From ZC4RG29 sp036273935 (GTDB taxonomy: Bacteria > Bacteroidota > Bacteroidia > Cytophagales > Cyclobacteriaceae): DNA of 53,065 bases. Made by a program: the position numbers and the translations under genes. A model generated the notes under the pieces. It was not told the DNA's origin and did no database searches. It saw nothing but the letters and a program-made list of their open reading frames with translations. The stretch lies in assembly GCA_036273935.1 (NCBI GenBank), contig DASUGQ010000324.1:1-53065 (forward strand), in the 5' to 3' direction. Shown here piece by piece: positions 35,692 to 43,832 of the stretch. The stretch's first letter is position 1. The number at the start of each line of letters is the position of its first letter.

Positions 35692-36663
35692 TCATTGAGA
35701 CCATTCCGTCGGCGTCCTATCCCAACGATGGTTCTTTAGCTTCAACCGCAGTGACTCTGCTAACTTCTTTCCGTCACTCGTTGATATGTTACTTTCGACA
35801 TGCTTCAACTTTCTCATCCCTGGAATGATGGTATGAACATCATCATTGCAAAGGATAAATCGAAGAGCCATTTCCGGCATCGTCATATCTTTTGGAATCA
35901 GTGGACGCAAAGCTTCGGCATGATCAACACTGGCGCTGAGGTTTTCAGGAACGAAGTATGTAGATCGCCAATCATTTTTCGGGAAAACTGTTTCCTTTGT
36001 TAGTGTTCCCGTTAATGTTCCTTCGTCGAAAGGAACCCGCGCAATAACACCGATATCCAGCTTGCGACACAACGGAAAGAGGCTGTCTTCGGGATTTTGA
36101 TCAAAGATGTTGTAGATTACCTGGACTACATCAACCAATCCGGTTTGCAGGGCCTTCAGGGCATTATCTGGTTCCCACCGATTTATGCTAATACCAAAGT
36201 GTTGTACTTTCCCTTCCTTCTTTAATTTTTCAATCCCCTTTTTCCAATCATCGTGATCTGTCCAACTATCATCCCAAACATGAAATTGTTGCAAGTCGAT
36301 TGTTTCGATATTCAGATTTCTTAAACTTTTCTCTGTATACTCAACAATATGACTTAACGGGTAACAATCTTCAGCCTTATATTCAGGTTTCGCCGGCCAT
36401 TTAAAATTCTTCGCAGGGATCTTGGTAGCGCAATAGAGTTTTTTAGCAGGATTCCGTTTGACCAGCTTTCCTAATATCTGCTCACTTTTCCCATTCGCGT
36501 AGGCCCACGCCGTATCGTAAAAATTACAGCCCAATTCTACGGACAGATCAAGTGACTGTTCAACTTCCTTTATATCAGAGCCGGTCCATCCAGCCAATCC
36601 CCACATTCCATAGCCAATTTCACTAACCTCCCAATTTGATCTTCCAAATCTTCTGTAAAGCAT
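35692..36663 (-). CDS. Aldo/keto reductase
   Basis: This is a (beta/alpha)8-barrel NADPH-dependent oxidoreductase of 323 residues. The catalytic tetrad is present as D50, Y55 (YDTAWAYANGKSEQ), K81 (CATKIP) and H128 (LQQFHVW). The N-terminal RRFGRSNWEVSEIGYGMWG is typical of the AKR families close to YghZ and the AKR11/12 group. The substrate cannot be read from sequence. It starts six bases after the stop of the CotH-like gene on the same strand, so the two are probably cotranscribed. Confidence 0.92.
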   Translation of the reverse strand: MLYRRFGRSNWEVSEIGYGMWGLAGWTGSDIKEVEQSLDLSVELGCNFYDTAWAYANGKSEQILGKLVKRNPAKKLYCATKIPAKNFKWPAKPEYKAEDCYPLSHIVEYTEKSLRNLNIETIDLQQFHVWDDSWTDHDDWKKGIEKLKKEGKVQHFGISINRWEPDNALKALQTGLVDVVQVIYNIFDQNPEDSLFPLCRKLDIGVIARVPFDEGTLTGTLTKETVFPKNDWRSTYFVPENLSASVDHAEALRPLIPKDMTMPEMALRFILCNDDVHTIIPGMRKLKHVESNISTSDGKKLAESLRLKLKNHRWDRTPTEWSQ

Positions 36664-36669
36664 TTTAAT

Positions 36670-37704
36670 TCATTTATCTGTTCTGCAATTATCTAATATT
36701 CGGTACTTAAATACTGCATCATCTTTCAATATATCAAAGAATTGATTCAGATATTCTTTCATGTCCTTTACATTCCGATCATCAAACTGGCTCGCATAGT
36801 CGTCAATGATCTTGATAAATGTCGGCTCAAGTTGCAGAAACTCCTTCCGGACCTGCTCCATGACGTTGTCGGGTTTGCAAAATCCGCGATAAACTCTTTC
36901 GCGTATATCGCCCGTTCCCAATTGAGGTGCGTTATTCCTGGCGTAGTCGGCATTCACAAAACCTGACATATCAAAGTCATAAGACAAGGGAATATATTTT
37001 TTGTCAAACAGCGCATTACTGTTATGTTGATACACTGCGGACCAATCGGCATTGCCAATCATGTACTGCAAAAAATCATGTCGGGCGGCATGTAAATCAT
37101 CGAATGCGCCTGGAGCAACCTTAAGATTCTTGACCAGTTTTGAATGTGTGCGCTCAGCGACCAGTTGATTATCCTCAACGAAAAAACAAAGGAGTTCATA
37201 CTTTCTTGATTTGTCCTTCTTAGAAGTTTCCGTGAGTTCCAGATTAGCGAGACGTGTATTAAAGTGGTAGGGCGTTAGTGCTTCGTAGAACTGGTAGCAA
37301 AGGTATTCCTTCAATATCAGGATGTTCTTGTCGCTGTTGTTCAGACAAGGGACGACCAGCTTAAGCGCACGGTTACTCTCAAAGAGCGTAGACTTAGCAC
37401 TTTGCTTTTTAAGCTTTAGCTTGAGCGGTGGGAAGTAGCAATGTTTCAACCGGAAGTTTCCTCTTACTCTTGTCTGGACCGGCATCTCTATCCATTCGCC
37501 TGATTGGTTTTGGTAAGAAAATTTGCCTGAGTTGAAAGTGGAGTCATTTGTGTTCTTTTTAATAAATTTGATTGATCCGCTTGCCTGGAGATGAAGTGGT
37601 TCCTTAGATTGGAATAATGGCGTAATTACCTCCGATTGCCCGAAAACCAGCTGACCGGTGACTAGCGAAAGGCAGAATAACAAACCTAAACCGTGGGAAT
37701 ACAT
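36670..37704 (-). CDS. Secreted protein with distant similarity to CotH kinases
   Basis: This is a 344-residue exported protein with a signal peptide (MYSHGLGLLFCLSLVTGQLV, cleavage near VFGQ). The frame opens at an ATG 69 bases earlier, but then the signal would be internal, so I chose 37704. The C-terminal half has features of the CotH atypical kinase fold: a helical segment LKEYLCYQFYEAL, QYMIGNADWSAVYQHNSN (a D with a following HN) and PLSYDFDMSG (a DFD metal site). The N-terminal part (about 30-110) looks beta-rich. CotH proteins phosphorylate secreted or coat proteins; function here is unknown. It is divergent from the next gene with two bases between start codons. Confidence 0.55.
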   Translation of the reverse strand: MYSHGLGLLFCLSLVTGQLVFGQSEVITPLFQSKEPLHLQASGSIKFIKKNTNDSTFNSGKFSYQNQSGEWIEMPVQTRVRGNFRLKHCYFPPLKLKLKKQSAKSTLFESNRALKLVVPCLNNSDKNILILKEYLCYQFYEALTPYHFNTRLANLELTETSKKDKSRKYELLCFFVEDNQLVAERTHSKLVKNLKVAPGAFDDLHAARHDFLQYMIGNADWSAVYQHNSNALFDKKYIPLSYDFDMSGFVNADYARNNAPQLGTGDIRERVYRGFCKPDNVMEQVRKEFLQLEPTFIKIIDDYASQFDDRNVKDMKEYLNQFFDILKDDAVFKYRILDNCRTDK

Positions 37705-37706
37705 TT

Positions 37707-38444
37707 GTGAATTCTTTAAGGAACTACATAAATATAAGGACTTTTGTAATCCTTTTGCTTTCTCAGCTTTCATGTTATGTCGCCATTAAATTCAATTTCA
37801 AACTTCGATTTGATTTCGTATTGTTCGGATTAGCTATTGCGTTTCCGTTGGGATTTTCCATACAATCAGCATTCAAGCGGCGAGAAAAAGCGCTTGAATA
37901 TCTGAGTTTATTCAAGGCCGGCTTATTGGCAATACATTATTCATTTCGTTTGTCGGCAAAATTAGGAGGTCATCAAAAGCACAACGCCAGGTCGATCCTG
38001 ACGGAGATATCTGACAGGCTCTCGCTACAACTGCGGAGTTTTGATGGCAACATGAAAAACATGCAGGATCAGTTTGATAAAATTTTTGCTTTTGTTGAAG
38101 AAAACAGGGAAGACATTTCAGGCCGAGTGGTTATTCGCGTCGTGCGCTATATGGAACACGTTGCTGAGGGAACGGGCTACCTGCTAAGCCTTGTCCAGCA
38201 TCGAACGATGGCCGGCCTGAGACTTTACGCGATTATATTTATTACGTTTTTTGTCATGCTCCATGGTCCCTTATTGTTCTATCGTTTTGAACACGCTTTG
38301 CCGCTTTGGGTCGTTTATGCTACCGGAGCACTCTCTTCGTTATTGTTGATAACACTTTATAACTTCCAACAATTGATTGAATATCCCTTCAATCAAAAAG
38401 GCTCAGACTATATTAAGCTTGATGAATTCAAATTGAATATTTAA
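37707..38444 (+). CDS. Four-helix membrane protein, bestrophin/DUF4239-like topology
   Basis: The 245-residue protein has two hydrophobic hairpins, at about 13-50 and 170-220, separated by a charged cytoplasmic helical region. The C terminus (LIEYPFNQKGSDYIKLDEF) recalls the I/L-E-x-PF segment after the last helix of bestrophin-type channels, but similarity is weak and function unknown. The start is uncertain: GTG at 37707 gives the complete first helix, but it lies two bases from the divergent start and there is no in-frame ATG before the middle of the protein. TTG at 37755 is the next option. Confidence 0.6.
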   Translation: MNSLRNYINIRTFVILLLSQLSCYVAIKFNFKLRFDFVLFGLAIAFPLGFSIQSAFKRREKALEYLSLFKAGLLAIHYSFRLSAKLGGHQKHNARSILTEISDRLSLQLRSFDGNMKNMQDQFDKIFAFVEENREDISGRVVIRVVRYMEHVAEGTGYLLSLVQHRTMAGLRLYAIIFITFFVMLHGPLLFYRFEHALPLWVVYATGALSSLLLITLYNFQQLIEYPFNQKGSDYIKLDEFKLNI

Positions 38445-38502
38445 GGCCCATTTCGCCTGGAGGGACTATTGCGGACACGATGTTCGTTCCGCTAACAATG
38501 AT

Positions 38503-38510
38503 TACCTTTG
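38503..38510 (+). promoter_or_regulatory. Candidate -7 box for prfC
   Basis: TACCTTTG followed by CGC matches TAnnTTTG, 18 bases before the ATG at 38529. The TTG at 38508 lies inside this box, which argues against the longer frame. Confidence 0.5.
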
Positions 38511-38528
38511 CGCCCGAATTTATTAGTC

Positions 38529-40112
38529 ATGAGTCTAGAGCAGGAAATTGAAAAACGAAGAACGTTTGGCATTATTAGTCACCCCGACGCGGGTAAAACT
38601 ACGTTAACAGAGAAGCTTCTGCTATTTGGTGGCGCCATTCAAAAAGCCGGGGCTGTTAAATCCAGCAAGATAAAAGACCATGCACGGTCTGACTGGATGG
38701 AAATTGAAAAACAGCGCGGAATTTCTGTCGCCACTTCTGTAATGGGCTTTAATTACAATGGAACAAAGATTAATTTGCTTGATACACCCGGCCACCAGGA
38801 TTTCGCGGAAGATACCTACAGAACTTTGACGGCGGTTGATAGTGTGATCATGGTGATCGATTGCGTGAAGGGCGTTGAGATTCAAACAGAGAAACTCATG
38901 GATGTTTGCCGTATGCGCGATACGCCTGTCATTTGTTTTATAAATAAACTTGACCGCGAGGGGAGGGATCCGTTTGAATTGCTGGATGAGATCGAAGACA
39001 AATTAAAAATCAAGGTTAGACCGCTGAGCTGGCCGATCAGCATGGGGAAAACATTTAAGGGGGTGTATAGTCTTTATGAGAAAAGTCTTCATCTGTTTAC
39101 ACCCAGCAAGCAAACGGTCGAGGCAGGAATTGAAATATCAGACATTAATAGCCCTTTGCTGGATGAGTACATTGGTGAGAATAATGCAAAGCAGCTTAGG
39201 CACGACGTTGAGTTGATCGAAGGTGTTTATGCAGAGTTCGATGTGAATGATTACCTTGAAGGAAGGGTTGCTCCTGTTTTTTTTGGAAGCGCGGTAAATA
39301 ATTTTGGCGTAAAGGAATTGCTGGATACATTCATTCGCATTGCCCCTCCACCCAAACCAAGGGAGACCACCATTCGAATTGTTGAGCCCAATGAGAGTAA
39401 GTTCACGGGCTTTGTCTTCAAGATTCACGCCAATATGGATCCAAAGCACAGGAATCGCATAGCCTTTGTGCGGGTCTGCTCCGGCATGTTTGAAAGGGGA
39501 AGTAATTATTATCACGTAAGGCAGGGAAAAAGTTTACGATTCTCTAATGCCACGGCATTCATGGCCCAGGATCGGGAGACCGTCGACGAAGCCTGGCCCG
39601 GCGATATTGTCGGTATCTATGATACGGGTAATCTTAAAATCGGTGACACCCTTACACAAGGTGAAAAACTTATGTACACCGGCATACCCAGCTTTTCACC
39701 TGAAATTTTTAAAGAAGTGGTGAACCGGGATGCCATGAAGACAAAACAATTGGATAAGGGGTTGCTGCAATTGATGGAGGAAGGCGTGGCGCAGTTGTTT
39801 ACTTACGAGTTGGGGAAAAAAAGAGTGGTTGGAACGGTAGGTGCGCTGCAATTTGAGGTGATTCAGTTTCGATTGAAGAATGAGTATGGCGCAACCGCGG
39901 ATTTCGCTTCCCAAAATATTTACAAGGCGTGCTGGATCAGCAGCAAGGATCCTAAAAAACTGGCCGAGTTTATAGACTCTAAACAGCGGCACATTGCCCG
40001 CGACAAAGATGGTAAGCTTGTTTTTATGGCAGAGTCACGTGCATGGTTACAGATGGTTCAGGAAAACTTTCCGGAGATCGAATTTCATTTTACATCAGAG
40101 TTCAAAGAGTGA
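38529..40112 (+). CDS. prfC: Peptide chain release factor 3
   Basis: RF3 is a translational GTPase that removes RF1 and RF2 after termination. I chose ATG at 38529 (527 residues, against 529 in E. coli); the TTG at 38508 sits in the promoter. The G1 motif HPDAGKTT, G2 area KQRGISVATSV, G3 DTPGHQDF and G4 NKLD are present, followed by the RF3 signatures TAVDSVIMVIDCVKGVE, ANMDPKHRNRIAF, FMAQDRETVDEAWPGDI and GALQFEVIQFRLKNEY. It resembles the E. coli protein along its whole length. Confidence 0.96.
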   Translation: MSLEQEIEKRRTFGIISHPDAGKTTLTEKLLLFGGAIQKAGAVKSSKIKDHARSDWMEIEKQRGISVATSVMGFNYNGTKINLLDTPGHQDFAEDTYRTLTAVDSVIMVIDCVKGVEIQTEKLMDVCRMRDTPVICFINKLDREGRDPFELLDEIEDKLKIKVRPLSWPISMGKTFKGVYSLYEKSLHLFTPSKQTVEAGIEISDINSPLLDEYIGENNAKQLRHDVELIEGVYAEFDVNDYLEGRVAPVFFGSAVNNFGVKELLDTFIRIAPPPKPRETTIRIVEPNESKFTGFVFKIHANMDPKHRNRIAFVRVCSGMFERGSNYYHVRQGKSLRFSNATAFMAQDRETVDEAWPGDIVGIYDTGNLKIGDTLTQGEKLMYTGIPSFSPEIFKEVVNRDAMKTKQLDKGLLQLMEEGVAQLFTYELGKKRVVGTVGALQFEVIQFRLKNEYGATADFASQNIYKACWISSKDPKKLAEFIDSKQRHIARDKDGKLVFMAESRAWLQMVQENFPEIEFHFTSEFKE

Positions 40113-40314
40113 GAATTTCTTTTCCGGGATCAATAATTAAAATTACGTAACACCGCCACTCACATAGATTTTTTTCTGGCGCTTTGCCCGTTTAAAGCAT
40201 GAGTTTGTGAAATAATCTTTCTTGCTAAATCTGGTGCGATTTCGGTCACCTCTTCAAAGGCAATACTTTATAAATGTGCTAAAAAATTCTGATGTTTGAT
40301 TCGAGTCTGTCGAG

Positions 40315-41001
40315 ATGAAACCATTTACCGTTATACATGAGGATAACCATTTGTTGGTGGTAAATAAAGCCTCCGGTGTTCTGGTGCAGGGTGACGTTAC
40401 CGGTGATACTCCACTAGTGGAATTATGCAAACAATATATCGCCGAAAAGTACGACAAACCAGGAGCGGTGTTTCTGGGAGTTGTGCATCGCCTGGACCGA
40501 CCAGTTAGCGGGGTTGTTGTATTTGCCCGCACGTCAAAGGCATTGGAACGAATGAATAAATTATTTCGCGAAAAAGAGACTGTTAAAACGTATGTTGCCA
40601 TGGTAAGAAATAAACCTTCCAGAGAGGAGGATACCTTAATTCATTGGTTGAAAAAAGACGAGAAGAAAAACAGGACGACAGCTTTTACCCGTGAAATGGA
40701 TCAGGCACTTCGTTCTGAATTAAAATATAAAGTGATTGGACGATTTGATCATTGTTGGGTTTTGCAGGTTAATCCTGTAACGGGCAGGCCCCATCAGATA
40801 CGAGTTCAATTGGCGGGCATTGGCTGCCCGATCATGGGAGACGTTAAGTACGGAGATGATGAGCCAAATTCAAATGGAAGCATTTATCTTCATGCCAGGC
40901 GATTGAGTTTTATCCATCCGGTTAAAAAGGAGAATGCAAGTTTTGAAGCGCCTTTCCCTGAGTACGAACGATGGGGCTTGTTGACAAGGATTAGCATTTA
41001 A
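40315..41001 (+). CDS. RluA-family RNA pseudouridine synthase
   Basis: This is a 228-residue pseudouridine synthase of the RluA family, which isomerises uridine in rRNA or tRNA. The catalytic Asp is in VVHRLDRPVSGVVVFART, and the C-terminal RNA-binding motif NPVTGRPHQIRVQLA and GCPIMGDVKYG are intact. It lacks an N-terminal S4 domain and is short for the family, so the target (such as 23S rRNA or tRNA U32) cannot be named. A 202-base gap before it holds no clear promoter. It is followed by DUF6787 after nine bases. Confidence 0.93.
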   Translation: MKPFTVIHEDNHLLVVNKASGVLVQGDVTGDTPLVELCKQYIAEKYDKPGAVFLGVVHRLDRPVSGVVVFARTSKALERMNKLFREKETVKTYVAMVRNKPSREEDTLIHWLKKDEKKNRTTAFTREMDQALRSELKYKVIGRFDHCWVLQVNPVTGRPHQIRVQLAGIGCPIMGDVKYGDDEPNSNGSIYLHARRLSFIHPVKKENASFEAPFPEYERWGLLTRISI

Positions 41002-41010
41002 TTCGACACC

Positions 41011-41325
41011 ATGAATTCATCTGGTTGGGTGGAACGATTAAGAAAACGTTGGCAATTGAGAAGTGCCTGGCAAGTAATTATCGTATTGGTTGTATTTGCA
41101 TGCACAGGATTTACGGTCATGTTCTTAAAAAAACCTGTCCTTCAGGTCATCGGCAGTGCAGACACTTCATCTGCTACGATAGCCTATTATCTCCTAATTC
41201 TCCCACTCTATAATGTTATCCTGCTGGCCTATGGATTTGTTTTTGGTCAATTTCGATTTTTTTGGGAGTTTGAAAAGCGTTTTATTGGGCGCATAATTTC
41301 TATCTTTAATAAAAGAACTAAATAG
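41011..41325 (+). CDS. DUF6787 small membrane protein
   Basis: This is a 104-residue protein with two membrane helices (about 22-42 and 63-87). The C-terminal FGQFRFFWEFEKRFIGR fits the DUF6787 family of Bacteroidota, which has conserved FGQFRFF after the last helix. Function is unknown. It is the middle gene of a short plus-strand unit, nine bases after the pseudouridine synthase and nine before the lipoprotein. Confidence 0.75.
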   Translation: MNSSGWVERLRKRWQLRSAWQVIIVLVVFACTGFTVMFLKKPVLQVIGSADTSSATIAYYLLILPLYNVILLAYGFVFGQFRFFWEFEKRFIGRIISIFNKRTK

Positions 41326-41334
41326 CAAAATACC

Positions 41335-41865
41335 ATGAGAAAGTACTTATCGTTAATGGCTGCTGGTTTAATATTAGCTTCATGCTCATCACCAAAGTAC
41401 ACCTACTACTTTGATCGTCAGGATTACAATGCAGGAAAAAAACAAAACGCAAGAGAGAGTCTGGCTTTAACTGAGAAGCAAGAGGAATCCAAGATCGAAT
41501 CACCTTTAAAACTTGACCCCCAGACACTCGTAGCAAGCGCCGACAATAGCGCAGCAGTTTTAAACGAATCGAAGGCTGAAGTTGCTTCGAAATCATATAA
41601 GGAAATGACCAAGACTGAAAAAAAAGAATTTCGCAAAGAGGCAAAGACATTAATAAAGAGTTATGTCAAAGCGAAGAAAGCGGGGGATGAGGTTAAAGCT
41701 GCAGAAGCCGCGGCAGCGATGGATCATGATCTGAAACTCGCTGCAATATTCGGCGCAGTGGGAATTGTTGCTTTGATTATCGGAGGGGATGTATTTTGGA
41801 TTATTGGCGGTATCGCCCTCATTATCGGCGTCGTATTTTTTGTATTGTGGTTATCGAGACAATAA
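41335..41865 (+). CDS. Lipoprotein with C-terminal hydrophobic region
   Basis: The 176-residue protein has a lipoprotein signal with LASC (C17), then a Lys/Glu/Ala-rich middle (about 40-130) that may form a helix, and two adjacent hydrophobic segments near 133-172 (AAIFGAVGIVALIIGG, IIGGIALIIGVVFFVLWL). A lipidated N terminus together with C-terminal membrane helices is unusual, since it implies attachment at both ends or a membrane-inserted tail. I do not recognise the family. A strong bidirectional terminator follows. Confidence 0.7.
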   Translation: MRKYLSLMAAGLILASCSSPKYTYYFDRQDYNAGKKQNARESLALTEKQEESKIESPLKLDPQTLVASADNSAAVLNESKAEVASKSYKEMTKTEKKEFRKEAKTLIKSYVKAKKAGDEVKAAEAAAAMDHDLKLAAIFGAVGIVALIIGGDVFWIIGGIALIIGVVFFVLWLSRQ

Positions 41866-41880
41866 ACATTAGGACAACTT

Positions 41881-41917
41881 CAAATAAAAAACCCCGATGT
41901 ACGGGGTTTTTTATTTG
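41881..41917. terminator. Bidirectional terminator between the lipoprotein gene and atpC
   Basis: Perfect 16-bp arms, CAAATAAAAAACCCCG (41881-41896) and its complement (41902-41917), flank a 5-base loop. The A and T runs inside the stem give a U-tract on both strands, so it can end the plus-strand lipoprotein unit and the minus-strand atpD-atpC unit. Confidence 0.92.
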
Positions 41918-41929
41918 ATAGATTTTTGA

Positions 41930-42178
41930 TCACTCCTTTGCAAGGCCGTCTGCGAGCAGAATGACTTTATTTTTCAAGACCTCCACTACACCGCCGGTAA
42001 TCGAAATGCTATTTACTCCTTCTTTCCCTTTGTATTCAACAGGCCCTTCCTTCAGCAAGGAAATAAGAGGTGCGTGATTGTCCATGACCTGGAATGAACC
42101 GTCTGCTCCGGGAAATGTGGCAATAGCAACCTCCCCTTCGTAGATCTTCCTTTCTGGTGTTAATATTTCTAAATGCAT
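41930..42178 (-). CDS. atpC: ATP synthase epsilon subunit, short form
   Basis: The epsilon subunit joins the F1 rotor and can inhibit ATP hydrolysis. I chose the ATG at 42178 (MHLEILTPERKIYEGEVAI), giving 82 residues; the frame is open further upstream but overlaps the end of atpD. The N-terminal beta-sandwich is complete (GADGSFQVMDNHAPLISLLKEG, ITGGVVEVLKNKVILLAD). The C-terminal helical hairpin of the E. coli subunit (about 139 residues) is absent, so the usual regulatory inhibition cannot work in the same way. It follows atpD after 10 bases. Confidence 0.93.
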   Translation of the reverse strand: MHLEILTPERKIYEGEVAIATFPGADGSFQVMDNHAPLISLLKEGPVEYKGKEGVNSISITGGVVEVLKNKVILLADGLAKE

Positions 42179-42188
42179 GGAATAAAAC

Positions 42189-43697
42189 TTATGCTTTTGC
42201 TTCTGCAAGCATCTTTTCACCTTTGGCAATTGCCTGCTCAATGTTTCCAACAAGGTTAAACGCCATTTCAGGCAAATGATCCAACTCACCATCCATGATC
42301 ATGTTGAAGCCCTTAATGGTCTCTTTGATATCGACCAATACTCCCTCCAGGCCGGTAAATGCCTCGGCAACGTGGAATGGCTGGGATAAGAAACGCTGAA
42401 CACGTCTTGCCCGGTAAACCACCTGTTTATCTTCGTCAGATAATTCATCCATCCCAAGGATGGCAATAATATCCTGGAGTTCTTTATAGCGCTGAAGAAT
42501 ATTTTTAACGCGTTGAGCGCAATTGTAATGCTCTTCACCGACAATATCAGGCCGCAAGATTCTTGACGTCGAATCCAACGGATCAACCGCGGGATAAATA
42601 CCTAGCTCGGAAATTTTACGCGACAATACGGTTGTAGCATCGAGGTGAGCAAATGTAGTAGCAGGAGCAGGGTCAGTTAAGTCGTCGGCCGGAACGTATA
42701 CTGCCTGAACAGACGTAATAGAACCGTTCTTTGTCGAGGTAATACGTTCCTGCATCGCGCCCATTTCGGTAGCAAGTGTAGGTTGGTATCCTACTGCGGA
42801 AGGCATACGACCAAGAAGCGCGGATACCTCTGAACCGGCTTGTGTGAAACGGAAAATATTATCGATGAAGAAAAGAATATCGCGACCCTTCCCTGTTCCG
42901 TCGCCGTCACGGAAATATTCAGCAAGGGTGAGACCAGACAATGCGACACGGGCACGCGCTCCTGGAGGTTCATTCATCTGACCAAACACGAACGTTGCTT
43001 TAGAATCAGCAAGTTTGTCGTAATCAACTTTGGAAAGGTCCCAACCACCGGCATGCAAGGACTTCAAGAATTCTTCTCCATAATTGACAATTCCTGCTTC
43101 AATCATTTCACGCAAAAGGTCATTTCCTTCACGTGTTCGTTCTCCAACACCAGCAAAAACGGAAAGGCCTGAATAAGCCTTCGCGATATTGTTAATGAGT
43201 TCCTGGATCAACACGGTTTTACCGACACCGGCTCCGCCAAATAGTCCAATCTTTCCACCCTTCGAATAAGGCTCGATGAGATCGATAACCTTAATCCCTG
43301 TGAAAAGTACTTCGGTCGATGTTGTAAGATCTTCAAATGCGGGTGCATGGCGGTGAATCGGCAGGGATGATTCACCCTTGGGTTGTCTCATCCCATCGAT
43401 GGCTTCGCCAATCACATTGAAGAGGCGTCCTTTAATATCGTCTCCGATTGGCATTTTAATGGGGGAACCTGTGTCAATTACTTTCATCCCACGTGATAAC
43501 CCTTCAGTACCCTCCATGGCAATTGTCCTCACCCTCTCTTCACCAAGGTGTTGCTGACACTCCAAAACCACGCGAGTGCCATCTCCTTTCGTGACTTCCA
43601 ATGAATCAAGAATGTTGGGGAGTTTTGATCCGGGATCGTCAAACGCAACATCCACCACGGGACCGATTACCTGGGTGATCTTACCAATATTTGCCAT
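42189..43697 (-). CDS. atpD: ATP synthase F1 beta subunit
   Basis: AtpD is the catalytic subunit of F1. The 502 residues contain Walker A at 154-161 (GGAGVGKT), VFAGVGERTREGND, LFFIDNIFRFTQAGSE (Walker B region), VYVPADDLTDPAPATTF and MDELSDEDKQ (DELSEED-type segment). In Bacteroidota the atpD-atpC pair is often separate from the main ATP synthase operon, as here: atpA, atpG and the F0 genes are not in the window. It has its own promoter and a shared terminator after atpC. Confidence 0.98.
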   Translation of the reverse strand: MANIGKITQVIGPVVDVAFDDPGSKLPNILDSLEVTKGDGTRVVLECQQHLGEERVRTIAMEGTEGLSRGMKVIDTGSPIKMPIGDDIKGRLFNVIGEAIDGMRQPKGESSLPIHRHAPAFEDLTTSTEVLFTGIKVIDLIEPYSKGGKIGLFGGAGVGKTVLIQELINNIAKAYSGLSVFAGVGERTREGNDLLREMIEAGIVNYGEEFLKSLHAGGWDLSKVDYDKLADSKATFVFGQMNEPPGARARVALSGLTLAEYFRDGDGTGKGRDILFFIDNIFRFTQAGSEVSALLGRMPSAVGYQPTLATEMGAMQERITSTKNGSITSVQAVYVPADDLTDPAPATTFAHLDATTVLSRKISELGIYPAVDPLDSTSRILRPDIVGEEHYNCAQRVKNILQRYKELQDIIAILGMDELSDEDKQVVYRARRVQRFLSQPFHVAEAFTGLEGVLVDIKETIKGFNMIMDGELDHLPEMAFNLVGNIEQAIAKGEKMLAEAKA

Positions 43698-43738
43698 CGT
43701 TTATGTGTATTTTTTATTAGGGACGAAAAATTCGACCG

Positions 43739-43768
43739 CAAAAGTAATGTTTTATCCGGCAATGCCAA
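43739..43768 (-). promoter_or_regulatory. Candidate promoter for atpD-atpC
   Basis: On the minus strand TTG (43766-43768), 19 bases, then TACTTTTG (43739-43746) followed by CG. It fits TTG-N19-TAnnTTTG, 42 bases before the atpD start. Confidence 0.5.
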
Positions 43769-43832
43769 CGCCTCCTGTGATGATTTTTCATCTTTCGGAC
43801 GAGTGCCGGAATCTTGCAGAAAACGATTCCAA

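Noticed and set aside
37700..37707. Plus-strand TACATTTG at the CotH-like start
   Set aside because: It matches the -7 box but overlaps the GTG used by the plus gene and has no -33 partner, so a start there would remove its own start codon. Probably chance.
40113..40314. 202-base gap after prfC as a possible small RNA or riboswitch
   Set aside because: No strong hairpin, conserved box, promoter or open frame of use is visible, so I report nothing there.
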